This document shows, piece by piece, positions 11,191 to 20,689 of a stretch of DNA of 64,000 bases (position 1 is the first letter of the stretch; every line of letters starts with the position of its first letter). The notes beneath the pieces were generated by a model, which saw only the letters and a program-made list of their open reading frames with translations, was not told where the DNA came from and did no database searches. The translations under genes and the position numbers were made by a program. Origin of the DNA: Heligmosomoides polygyrus polygyrus (lineage: Eukaryota; Nematoda; Chromadorea; Rhabditida; Heligmosomidae); assembly GCA_947396885.1 (NCBI GenBank), contig OX377202.1, positions 32,727,407 to 32,791,406 of the forward strand, given 5' to 3'.

Positions 11191-12168
11191 CTTTCCGCAT
11201 TTGCTTCGCTCTGACACATGATCATGACGAGTATCGTTATCACGAACCTCGCCCACCACGGCGTGAGCTCGGACGTGCCCAGACACATTCCGAGCACGAT
11301 ACCCGCTATCGGGAGATCCGCTGCAGATTGAGGCAGTGGAAGAGCCTCCTGCAAGGCGTTGCTAGCTGCCGCCCGTATTCCGTCACCAAGCCATTCTTCC
11401 CTACTGAACCTGTTTGCTATTACACTCCATATGCACGCTCCCAAGGCGGCTCCTGCGGCAACCACAACCGTGGCCTGCGTTCCTGATGGCGCTCCCATTA
11501 TCACCCATGCCGCGGATGACCACACATGGGCGCTGTGCAGCACATCGCCTGGGGTTATGCTGACTGCTGGCATCTCTCTCTCGCCCTAAAAAGGCGGACA
11601 ATACCGCGCCCATGCCGTTCACGCGTCCACTCCGCATTGCGACGTGTTCGAGAGCGAGTCCAACACTCAGGGCTACAGCCACCACCACGCGAATGACCGC
11701 TCCGGTGTTGTCCAGCCTCATCTTCATGTACTGCTCCATTCGTGCAGTCGTGAAGTCCCACGTTGGATTGCTCTCCGTTGCTGGGCTGCCCGGACCAGCT
11801 CTCTCGCGCTCAATCAACTTCATCATCCTCACCCTCTGCAGCTCTATGTACTGGGCTCGTATTTCCACATCATCGCCTCCTTTCATGCGTTCCACCCGTT
11901 CGACAAGCTCCAAGGCCTCGTCCGTGCGCCCCACCTGCTCGAACCCATACGCTGCTAACAGGCTCAGGGCCACTATTCCCATCACCGGCCCACGTGGAAT
12001 ATACCGGGACCGGTGTATTCTGCAAGTGTTCGTTAAGAGCATGGGGTGGCGGAATGTATCCAGGGGAGGTTTACGACCTGCTCCTGCGGATATGCCAGCA
12101 ACGGCCCCAGAGCCGTAAAACCGTACCGGACGGAGAGTCCGAGGAGCACACGGTAGACACGCCTCCAA
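11191..12168 (-). pseudogene. Unrecognised hydrophobic protein inside the LTR element (frameshifted)
   Basis: On the minus strand an open frame enters from the upstream LTR and continues to 11401; a second frame picks up at about 11573 and ends at a TAG 14 nt inside the downstream LTR. They join at a GA repeat (GCGAGAGAGAGATG), so a 2-nt slippage frameshift is the simplest reading. The joined interior would encode about 270 residues: a first hydrophobic segment (MGIVALSLLAAYG), a charged helical stretch with LVERVERMKGG and KLIERERAG, then hydrophobic segments VIRVVVAVALSVGLAL, ATVVVAAGAALGACIW, and LPIAGIVLGMCLG plus FVITILVMIM. It fills the whole interior. I do not recognise it; it lacks gag zinc knuckles and any pol motif. 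It could be an env-like relic or a captured host gene. Confidence 0.6.
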
Positions 12169-12417
12169 GAGAGTCCATAAAAGCCCCCAGATCTAAGCAA
12201 CTAGGTTCAGTCTTGGCTTAGCTCTCCACTAGTCTCCTCTTTGCTCCTTCTTCTAGATTTATTTGTAACCTTCCGATTTTGCCTTAATAAATTATAGCTC
12301 CTTGCTCGTTTCGTTCGCGCATCAGTGTAATAGTAGCGCTGGATATCGGACCCGATTCCACCTACAGTAATCGGAAAGATTACCACGACGACAGCGAGTC
12401 ACTAGACCTGTCCGACT
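11993..12417 (-). repeat. LTR, second copy (5' LTR in minus orientation)
   Basis: 425-bp partner of 10766-11190. Its junction with the interior reads CCACG then TGGGCC on the minus strand. The 4-bp duplication CCTG follows on the + strand. Confidence 0.88.
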
Positions 12418-12529
12418 CCTGAACCTCCGTTAATGCAAGGACCCTGTAGTACGAGCCAGAAGGGAGGAACGCAATTCCTTTTAATGTTCCACCACCTCTT
12501 CACCTTCCTACTTCGCTTCGCCTTTTTAG

Positions 12530-12778
12530 GAACTTGCGCAAACCTGGCTGGTCACGTTTCCTATTCCAGACACGAGCGAGATGGAACGCACAGCCTTCCA
12601 CGCCGTCTCCGAGGAAAACATTCTTGCCGCTCCATCACTGCGCGTTCGAAGTTCAGCACAATCTGCGGCTCCGATTCACGCTCCATCAAATCCTCCACGA
12701 CGCCTAAATGTAAACATTATGAAGCTAGAGGAAAGACTACAAAATCTGCTGAAAACTCCTTTAGCGTCGACCATATGA
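12530..12778 (+). CDS. Probable terminal exon of an unrecognised gene
   Basis: A pyrimidine-rich acceptor (CGCCTTTTTAG) at 12528-12529 opens an 83-codon frame ending in TGA at 12776-12778. It begins ELAQTWLVTFPIPDTSEME, has a Ser/Ala/Pro-rich middle, and ends with a possible short helix IMKLEERLQNLL. I do not recognise the protein. The LTR element sits just upstream (10766-12417), so if this is a real gene the element lies in its preceding intron or has cut it. No upstream exon could be tied to it. Confidence 0.4.
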   Translation, partial: ELAQTWLVTFPIPDTSEMERTAFHAVSEENILAAPSLRVRSSAQSAAPIHAPSNPPRRLNVNIMKLEERLQNLLKTPLASTI

Positions 12779-14021
12779 CCACATACACTTCCTCCTCTTG
12801 TTTGTAAGTGTAAACACCAGCTAAACGGACACCTTAAAGCCGTGTTACTGTAAGAAAAGGAGTTTGTACGTAGATGTTTTATGAATTACCTTTCCATTGC
12901 ACACGCCGTGTACCGTGTACAACTGTGCAATCCTCTCACGTTGGTTCGGATGCATTTAAAATATACTATCCGCAGCCAGTGTGTCCAGTCCGTTCTGACA
13001 TGCTTTCTGAAGAGTACATATAATGTGGGGGCTCTGGTTTAGTGGTAATGAACACACCACTAATCCAGAGCCCCACGATAATGAACATACACTAATCCAG
13101 GAAGCAGGAATCGTCCACGTTGCTTACCAGATATACTGATATATGTTCCGTGTGAATGCACTTTGTATGTGGTGACAGAGGTTCCTTACAGCAAGCAAAA
13201 TGGTTAAGCTCGGTAACACATTTTAGTGCTATCAAATCCAATATCTGCGAATTGTAACGCGACACCTTCTGTAATCACTGAAGCTTGTCAGCGTGGCCTC
13301 CTTGACCGTCTCCGCTAGAAATCTGACAACTTTGCAGGACAAACTTAGCTCTTATTTGATCGTCAACTGCTTACCTAACCTCTCCGGCCTCTGTTTCGTA
13401 CAGGAAAATACCGCACTCCTTGTATGGGTGGTTTGCAAATTTTATGTCATCCTGCCATTCATGGCATTTCTGAGCGTTATTTCAATACCATTGGCAGAAG
13501 ATTACGGTAATAGATTAATCATTACCTCAGAGAAGGTGCGCTGACTTATCCCTTGGTTCACTTCGTCGGGATGCACTATAGTTGAGGCCACACGGGCCGT
13601 CAACGAATTCGATGACGTGCACAATCTGAAACAGTGGCATCATGGTGTTTCTCACGCAGCAACCAAAAAAAAAGCTCAAATACTCCTGTCAACTTTCATG
13701 CCTTCTCACGGCACATGCATCTGTAGACATTGCTGTTCTGGTTTATCTTATGCAGTGGAAAGGCGTAGCAGGTTTGCTTGCCAGAAATTTTGTATACAAG
13801 TACGGTGTGTTGCCCGTACTTGCTCCTCTCAAGCAGACAATGGAAATGCGTCTCTAAACTTTTCACAATTTCAGCAATGCATCGCCAAAATCGTACACAA
13901 AGACGGATCAGGTGTATCGGTTGCGATTTTCATGAAAATATAAGAAATGAACTTCTGAATCCAAAGTGCCTGTGCAATTTAATGAAGGTAATAGCTCGAC
14001 GTACCATTCATGAGTATGTAC
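12779..14021. other. No gene recognised; holds a strong hairpin
   Basis: Apart from the hairpin at 13025-13075 there is nothing I can support. Open frames at 13293-13544 and 13617-13943 lack a domain or a splice-site chain. Confidence 0.4.
13025..13075. other. Near-perfect 21-bp hairpin, 9-nt loop
   Basis: GTGGGGGCTCTGGTTTAGTG pairs with CACTAATCCAGAGCCCCAC around a loop of about 9 nt (AATGAACAC). The size is short for a microRNA precursor but the arms are about 21-22 nt. A degraded tandem copy of the 3' part (AATGAACATACACTAATCCAG) follows. Confidence 0.6.
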
Positions 14022-14450
14022 CCTATTTCATCATCTCTAGAGCCCAACTGATTCATAACCTCCGACTGATCTGCAATTCATAGATATGTGCTATCTCCAA
14101 AACTCATGATGATGGTGTAACTTCAAATTGTAGAAATTGACTGACATTACGAGACAAGTAGGAGGTGAAACCTATGATAGACTCACCTTTGTTATCATAG
14201 ATATCGCAGACTTCATGCACTAATGCTTCAACGGTTTCTATAATATATGCATGGTGTCATTTGTGGTACAAGCGTTTATCAAAGAATTTCTACCAGCTCT
14301 ATGCTCGAGCAATGTTACACTGTCGAGCTGTGAAATGCGGTCCAGTTCTTCTTCAAAAATGTCGATGGGGACCGCACAGAAGCTGCCATCCGACAGCTTG
14401 GTAATTCGATGTGATCCAGAAGGCATAAAAATCGCAGAGCCCTTTTCGAG
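14022..14450 (-). CDS. Three consecutive exons of an unrecognised minus-strand gene
   Basis: Minus-strand exons about 14450-14294, 14237-14187 and 14070-14022 join in phase (1, 1 and 2) through introns of 56 and 116 nt with GT-AG borders. They read GSAIFMPSGSHRITKLSDG, then IDIFEEELDRISQLDSVTLL, then ETVEALVHEVCDIYDNK, then QSEVMNQLGSRDDEI. It is acidic, helical and soluble-looking, without a family I can name. Upstream the frame meets a stop at the edge of a Penelope-derived repeat (14465 onward), so the gene may be interrupted by that insertion or continue beyond it. Possible earlier exons between 15040 and 15500 were not convincing. Confidence 0.45.
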
Positions 14451-14464
14451 AACAATTGTGTTGC

Positions 14465-14640
14465 AATCTCAGGAGCTCGTCACGAGGTTGTTAGTCGGCT
14501 TTATTGTCTAACGTTTCGGCTGGATCGCCTTCTTCAGAGCCTGAAAGGGTCAAACCGATTAGGAGTTACCCACCAAACATCTCCCCAACCTTCCAAAAGT
14601 CAATGTCAAATCGTTGAAAGCCTAAGAAATAGAAAGAATC
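14465..14640 (-). mobile_element. Penelope-like tail fragment
   Basis: On the minus strand it shares CCTTTCAGGCTCTGAAGAAG, GGCGATC and GCCGAAACG with 8055-8092. Only the tail is present. Confidence 0.65.
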
Positions 14641-14739
14641 CAAGTACCGTACCTCACCACAGTCCACTGAAGGACCAGGCGAAACGGGGTAGACAGGGAT
14701 ACGGGACAGCACATACTCCAGGTTAGAATGCGAGACTGA

Positions 14740-15850
14740 TGTAGGTGTAGTGGATTTGAGGTTACTGTAAATCCTAGATGGAAGACAGGTGGCCGTAGGA
14801 CAGCTGGAGCTGTATCTAATTCGCTCCGCGCAGCCCTCTCATTTTATAAATACTACCGTTCCATTTCGCACCAAACGGACTACAAGGAGAGTAAGTAGAT
14901 ATGCAATATGGCACGGCAACCATATATAGAGAAAATTTATCTGTCTGAAGTTAACACCTTACCAAACAGGTACCCGATATTTCTGCGAAAAAGTGTCTAT
15001 ATAGTAGTCCTAATTTTGTCCAGCCATTGTAGGCAAATAATTTAACAAATAGTGGATGCATTGATGAAATTTGTTGAACATACAAGGTACAACAAAAATG
15101 TACCCAACATCACTATGATAAATGATGACTCAACGATTGCACTGCGAACCACTCTCTCGCCACTTTTGCCAAGGGCTGGAAAATATAGAATAAGAATGCC
15201 ATTCTGCTATCTTCTACCTCATCTATTTTTACATCCTTGTTCCTCTCATGAACTTCTTGCTCCGTCTACAGACGTTCCTCTATTCCTTCTATCTTTTCTA
15301 CAAGTTCTCTAACTTCAACACAGCTGCTTTCCCTCACGTCCCTCAGCTCGTCCAAACAGCGGTGATACTCCATCACTACAGCGATGTACAATTTTTTGCA
15401 AAAATGTTAATATTAATATTCAAAACTGATACTAAACTTATAACTATTTACCTCTCCGCAATGTCAATCCGACCGAGGTGATTATGAGGCATCATTCTGG
15501 GAAATCTAAACAGAACATTCCATTGTTCGGCTACTCTTCACCTCTAAAATCTACAAATTAAAAGCAATCAATAGGACACGCATTTTACGTATACTAAAAC
15601 CCGTACACGTCTTTCTTAAAACGCCTTATTAATCTTTATTTAATCACCATTATGAAGATCTTCCTTCTTGGCATCATATTCGCAAAGCGCTTCGTAATGA
15701 CCCCGGTCTATAATTGACGTCCATAGACTGCGCACTGTAGTGGATTTGAGGACGGGGTTACTGTAGATCCTAGATGGAAGACATGTGGCCATAGGACAGC
15801 AGGGGCTGCATCTAATCCGCTCCGGGCAGTCCCTGATGCCCAAGCATCTC
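14740..15850 (+). repeat. Two same-strand copies of a short dispersed repeat (about 14747-14840 and 15736-15850)
   Basis: Both copies contain GTAGTGGATTTGAGG, GTTACTGTA.ATCCTAGATG, GAAGACA.GTGGCC and TCTAAT.CGCTCCG. The second has an extra GACGG. This resembles the non-coding tail of a LINE or SINE; no coding part is attached. Confidence 0.6.
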
Positions 15851-16120
15851 CCGATTCGAAACAATAAGCAGATGGGGGGCCTACTGCACCATCCAGCTGT
15901 TAAGCTGTGGGTTCCGCCTCCGGATTTGAGAGGGAGGTTAGCAGTGGGTGTTGGTCCGGCTCGCCAGGCTGGTGAATGTTCCCTCCTCCTGGCTCCGTTT
16001 ATGTAGAGTATAATTGTTAATAAAAGTATGTAAGAGTTCTCGAGTTTTGTTTTGTAGTCGTAAACTAATCATGCACTTACAGCTAATGTCCTCAAACATG
16101 CCCACTGCTACACTAAAATA

Positions 16121-17015
16121 TTAGGTTGGTGAAAAAGTCTTGCACCGAAAATTTTGAAATTTTTCAAGATTTAACAGGAACTTCCCAGGACTGTTTGGTG
16201 CCATGTATTTGTAGCACAAACATTCCAGAATATTTCGCAAACGTGGCGATTTGTTTCTGAGGGCATATAAATACCACGATTACAGAGAAGGCTGACCGAC
16301 TCCGTGACTCGGACAAGGCTTCGCGACTGACTATCGCTCAGTCTCTCCTTGTTCGTTTTCGTAATAAGGACTTTCTCGAGAATGTCACCACGGGAGATGA
16401 ATCCTGGGTCTTCCTCGTTAACCATACTCGGAAGGCCCAGTGGCTCCCTCAAGGAGAACCACAATCTCAAGGCGCACATCCACCAGAGGAAGGTAATGCT
16501 GTGCTGTTGATGGGATTCTCAAGGAATGCTCTATATGAGCTCGTTAACGACGGCACCACAGTAACAGCGAGCATCTACGCTACACAGCTGCAGAAGCTGA
16601 GCGAAGCCATGTCGCGCAAACGGCGAGGGCGGATGAATGTTTACCTTCTTCATGGCAATGCTCGAAGCCCACGTTGCATGGTCGTCTCTCCAGAAGTTGC
16701 AGGAGCTCAACGGGGGGTGCTGCCCCGCCCACTGTATTCGCCAGATCTTGCGCCATCTGACGACCACCTCTTTCGAGCCTTCAAGCAACACCTAAGAGAT
16801 AGGTGCTTCAACGACCGAACCAAACTGGAATCCGAGTGGAGCACTTCTTCGAGTCACAGCTGACTTCATTCTGGAAGAAAGCATTTCGTGATCTCTCCAT
16901 CAGATGGCAGAAGGTTGAGATGTAAGCGGTAGTTACTTTGTAGATTGAAGTCGCTCACAGAAGAAGCAATAAATTTTGAAAATAATACGCTTTGGTGCAA
17001 GACTTACGTGCGACA
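16121..17015 (+). mobile_element. mariner transposon, 5'-deleted, dead
   Basis: The left end TTAGGTTGGTGAAAAAGTCT follows a TA. The right end is a diverged inverted match (TTTGGTGCAAGACTT near 16990). Transposase pieces on the + strand: TGDESWVFLVNHTRKAQWLP, then [20 protein letters not shown], then the damaged HGNARSP where DNARPH is expected, then PLYSPDLAPSDDHLFRAFKQ. The helix-turn-helix region is missing and the second catalytic Asp is lost. Confidence 0.85.
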
Positions 17016-17042
17016 AGGTTATTGCTGGTTATAGCCGGACAA

Positions 17043-17090
17043 GAAATTACAGTCGGCAGGGAGTGTGCCCGCCTCCTGCCGACTGTAATT
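17043..17090. other. 16-bp perfect hairpin
   Basis: AATTACAGTCGGCAGG and CCTGCCGACTGTAATT pair exactly around a loop of about 14 nt. It lies immediately after the mariner at 16121-17015. It could be a cruciform, a fold-back remnant or an RNA hairpin. Confidence 0.6.
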
Positions 17091-17466
17091 CCTTGGCCAA
17101 CTCATTTTACCTGAACTCGAGCGGTACGAGACGACAGCAACACCGCGTGAACCCATTAGTGAAAGCCCACTTATGCGAAATTCATATGACAATAGTGGAA
17201 GACGTCAAACAAATGAGTAGCGCCGAGAACACTAATACTAAATGCAGTTTACAAAAACAACGCAAGGAGTGTGCAGCAGAATAAGAGAAGAACTTGAGCT
17301 GCTAAGGCATTGACAGCTCATGCATGGCGCCTGGCATACCGCAGGCCTTGGAACACAAATTCAATTCCTAGCGCCCTGTGCGAGATCAATGGCGGTCAAT
17401 ACGCTGTGCTAGAGATGCTCCGTGGTTACCTTTTTGTACGTCACATCGTAGTAGAGGATCAATCCT

Positions 17467-17646
17467 GGGGCCGGATTCATCAACGACTTACGTAAGTTTA
17501 ACGGAGAATTGTAAGCTTATCAAGCGATATGGTGAGCGATAAAGCGCGTTATCTGAGCTTTCAACGCGGCTTATCCCTCACCATATCGCTTGATAAGCTT
17601 ACAATTCTCCGTTAAACTTACGTAAGTCGTTGATGAATCCGGCCCC
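17467..17646. mobile_element. Palindromic MITE (70-bp arms)
   Basis: Arms 17467-17536 and 17577-17646 are exact reverse complements as far as I can check, starting GGGGCCGGATTCATCAACG. The loop is 40 bp. A diverged relative lies at 41552-41719. No coding capacity. Flanks do not give a clear target duplication longer than one base. Confidence 0.85.
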
Positions 17647-18152
17647 TGATGATGGTGCCATTAACTTGCGGCGGCTCGCGGTGAACAAGTCAGTGGTTTC
17701 ATCCTTCCCATACGAGTCTGGTTCCAATTCACTGATCCTGGAGGGGTGGAAGGCTTTGTTGACCTCGACGGGGATACCGAACCAAGAGTATCGAGGGCAC
17801 GCAACGGGGATCTCCTCCAACTGCTCTACCACGGGGTACAAGAAGAAGGTATAGTTTCGATGCCCGCCCACTCCCGGGCGGAACAGTGTTCTTCACACCG
17901 CCCATACGAAGGGGCGGGGCAAGGGGCGCGCCCACCGCTTATTGAGTACCAGTTGTCCGAGTGCTCAAGAACTAGGGCTGAGGCGGGATTACCGGCGCTG
18001 ATGGCGGATGCTAGATTATCACATCCGTATTTGCTAGAGAAGACGGTATTGAGTGGAAAGTTATCGAGTGGTATATTAGGGGTAACGGTAGGATCCTAAG
18101 CTGTCGGAGCGTCCTACTACCATATAATAGCTTCTGAGCGCATTATAGTCAG

Positions 18153-18875
18153 GATTCCGAAGAGTAAACAATCCTCCATCAGTCCTTTGGTCTGAAGCAG
18201 TGTTCTAAAGGACTATTTGGTCGGTTTCCTGAGACTCGACTTTTAGTTTGCTTCGAGTGAGAGTTTTCCGAACAAGACCCACCCCACGACACCGAGACAG
18301 GAACTTAAGCGATACCTTAACCGACTCCTGAAGAGTAAATGAACCCTCCATCAGTCCTTTTATCTGACGCATTGTTCTGGGGGACTATTTGGTCGGTTTC
18401 CTGCGACTCGACTTTTAGTTTGCTTCGACTGAGAGTTTTCCGAACAAGACCCACCCCACGACACCGAGACAGGAACTTAAGCGATACCTTAACCGACTCC
18501 TGAAGAGTAAATGAACCCTCCATCAGTCCTTTTATCTGACGCATTGTTCTGGGGGACTATTTGGTCGGTTTCCTGCGACTCGACTTTTAGTTTGCTTCGA
18601 CTGAGAGTTTTCCGAACAAGACCCACCCCACGACACCGAGACAGGAACTTAAGCGATACCTTAACCGACTCCTGAAGAGTAAATGAACCCTCCATCAGTC
18701 CTTTGGTCTGACGAAGTGTTCTGGGGACTATTTGGTCGGTTTCCTGCGACTCGACTTTTAGTTTGCTTCGACTGAGAGTTTTCCGAACAAGACCCACCCC
18801 ACGACACCGAGACAGGAACTTAAGCGATACCTTAACCGACTCCTGAAGAGTAAATGAACCCTCCATCAGTCCTAC
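18153..18875. repeat. Tandem satellite, unit about 172 bp, about 4 copies
   Basis: The word GAGTAAA recurs at 18162, 18333, 18505, 18677 and 18848, giving periods of 171-172 bp. The inner copies are almost identical; the first is more diverged (GAGTAAACAATCCTCCATC). Each unit contains TTTGGTCGGTTTCCTG, CCGAACAAGACCCACCCCAC and GACACCGAGACAGG. Because 172 is not a multiple of three, the long minus-strand frames through it are accidental. Confidence 0.92.
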
Positions 18876-18888
18876 CGAGTTCGGAACC

Positions 18889-19041
18889 TCGAAGCTTCAC
18901 TATGGAATCACACTGTTGCACAGACAAGACCTTCCTTGTCCCGATTCTGCGCAAGGAAGCAGTATTTTACACTTTTCTGCATATTCGATGTTTAGAAGAT
19001 ATTGCCTTGTGCGGCGGAGCGATTCCATAGTGAAGTTTCGA
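18889..19041. mobile_element. Short MITE with 21-bp inverted ends
   Basis: TCGAAGCTTCACTATGGAAT at the left is matched by ATTCCATAGTGAAGTTTCGA at the right. It is 153 bp, directly next to the 172-bp satellite. Confidence 0.7.
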
Positions 19042-19149
19042 GATAACTAAATTGGTTGATTCAAGGACCACACAAAAATGGAGTACATTTTTCTACTGAA
19101 ACGAGCGAGATTCTGATGCACCGTTTACGCTCAGAGGAACGAGCATCCC

Positions 19150-19790
19150 CTAATGCCCAGCTACGTGTGTCAAGCTCGCGAAGTCAACATGGCCAACTAC
19201 CAAGCGCCAGAGCTGGGCAGGAGGAAACGAGCGGCTTGGGGAGCTTTCAAGAGCGTCGAAGAAGTCGTGAAGAGGACGAAGGACGTCCGACTCCATGTCC
19301 ACCTATTCGACTACACTGTTTTTCCTACACTAACATACGCCTCAGAGACCTGGGCCATATGAAAGCGGGATCAGCGTCGCAGAGCGTGGAATCGAGAGGA
19401 CGCTGCTCGGAGTGACACGACTCACGCAAGTGAGAGAAGGCCTGCGGACTTCCGAGCTTCGCCGACGTTCGAAGATCAGAGACGCTGTCGCGTGGGCCAA
19501 GTTGTCGAAAATTAGGTGGGCCGGCCACGTAATGCGCTTCGCAGACACCCGCTGCACGAGAACCGTCACCGACTGGATTACGCGGGATGTCAAGAGAACA
19601 CCAGGACGCCCACCAACGCGTTGGTCGGACTTCTTCGTGAAAGCCCTGAACGACCGCTATGACGCTCTTCGTGTCCCTCGAGCGAGGAGGATCCATTGGA
19701 GCACTCTGGCACGCGACAGGGACGAATGGAGAGGCTGCTGGCGCCCGCTCGAGCAAGTCGATGATCAACGGGACGACAGGTGATACAGGT
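19150..19790 (+). pseudogene. RTE-type LINE, C-terminal part of the polyprotein (5'-truncated)
   Basis: Two frames: first SYVCQAREVNMANYQAPELG, then RRKRAAWGAFKSVEEVVKRT and [10 protein letters not shown]; then from 19412 [53 protein letters not shown] and [20 protein letters not shown]. This is the region after the reverse transcriptase in nematode RTE-type elements. A frameshift near 19360-19410 separates the halves. The end carries short GGTGATAC repeats, as RTE tails do. Confidence 0.85.
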
Positions 19791-19929
19791 GATACCGGTA
19801 GTGTGAGGCTATCTTTTCTACAACACTGTCGATCCGCAGTGAAGTCGTTTCCGAAGCACTAATTGGAATTAGGTTGGATTGCATGAAGTTATGGAGTGCA
19901 CTTTATAATGGGATGTGCGTTCTTCGTTG

Positions 19930-20290
19930 TTACTTATCCCCTTGACGTGGACCCCTCCTCCTCATTGGGATTGCACCGAAAAGAAAATTAGGACCACTCA
20001 TGGTTAGATATTGCAAGATCTGAGCTTCTCCGCACTCGCGTCTAAAGCGACATGGTAGTGACGAGTTTTCCGGGGCGGGTTGGACGAGTTTTCGCACAGT
20101 ATGCAGGCGATCGTCGCGGGACCGACTGGCGGCTGCCACGCGGTCGCAGCCGACCAAGGCCTCGTCGAGCTGAACTGTTCCGTGACTCGATCAAGGGTGG
20201 GAACACAATACAAGTTTACACACATATAAGACCTTCCATCTCGGGAGGTAACACCAAGTGTACCTATGGTCCTTAGGCTCCACCAAGAGA
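19930..20290. repeat. Dispersed repeat; left member of an inverted pair
   Basis: Bases about 20032-20120 (GCGTCTAAAGCGACATGGTA, GTGACGAGTTTTCCGGGGCG, TTCGCACAGTATGCA) are the reverse complement of about 21680-21775. The two lie 1.6 kb apart on either side of the MITE at 20690. Confidence 0.7.
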
Positions 20291-20689
20291 AGAATAATAG
20301 TTTTAAGTGCGGATTAAAAGCGGTAGGACACTTCTGCTAATACCATTTTTCAACGTTCTTAACTTCCTTTGTTGTTTTTGGACTTGCAGACGGAAACGAA
20401 AAAAACCTTTATCAATAAACGATTATAGCATGTTTTATTCCAATCCGAAGAAGATTTTACTGCAGTGCTCCTAGCAGCTACAACGTTGTAGGTGATGCAG
20501 CGCAGAAGGAATGCGTTAGCCACAGAAGGTTTCAAACGTTGCTTCGGAGCGCAAAAGACCAAGTCCACTGTTATTTAGAAAAGCTATTTAATTTTCAGCT
20601 GCTCTTGTAAGCTTGGGACCAAGTTGTGGGGCAGCCTCAGGCAAACGAGATTTCTGCTTTAAAATAGAGAACTATTGGTATTTGGTAGT

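Larger units (their letters stand above)
10766..12417 (-). mobile_element. Short, very young LTR retroelement without gag/pol
   Basis: Two direct repeats of 425 bp, 10766-11190 and 11993-12417, differ at only about three positions. They are flanked by the 4-bp duplication CCTG at 10762-10765 and 12418-12421. Read on the minus strand, the LTR starts AGTCGGACAGG and ends TATATTCCACA; a purine tract GCGGAAAGAG precedes the downstream LTR and TGGGCC, a possible primer-binding start, follows the upstream one. The interior is only 802 bp and holds no protease, RT, RNase H or integrase. A truncated LTR of the same family lies at 56036-56255. The near identity of the LTRs means recent insertion, presumably with enzymes supplied by another element. 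Confidence 0.85.

Noticed and set aside
11612..12221. Three overlapping + strand open frames
   Set aside because: Antisense to the minus-strand frame of the LTR element; the minus-strand reading gives hydrophobic segments and runs the full interior.
15052..15481. Open frames on both strands, including a membrane-like end on the minus strand
   Set aside because: Both strands look equally plausible and splice phases could not be made to agree.
18489..18866. Long minus-strand open frame with repeated residues
   Set aside because: It runs through the 172-bp satellite; the unit length is not a multiple of three and the frame shifts between copies.
18153..18875. CRISPR-like regular spacing
   Set aside because: Whole 172-bp units repeat without spacers, in a eukaryotic genome; it is a satellite.
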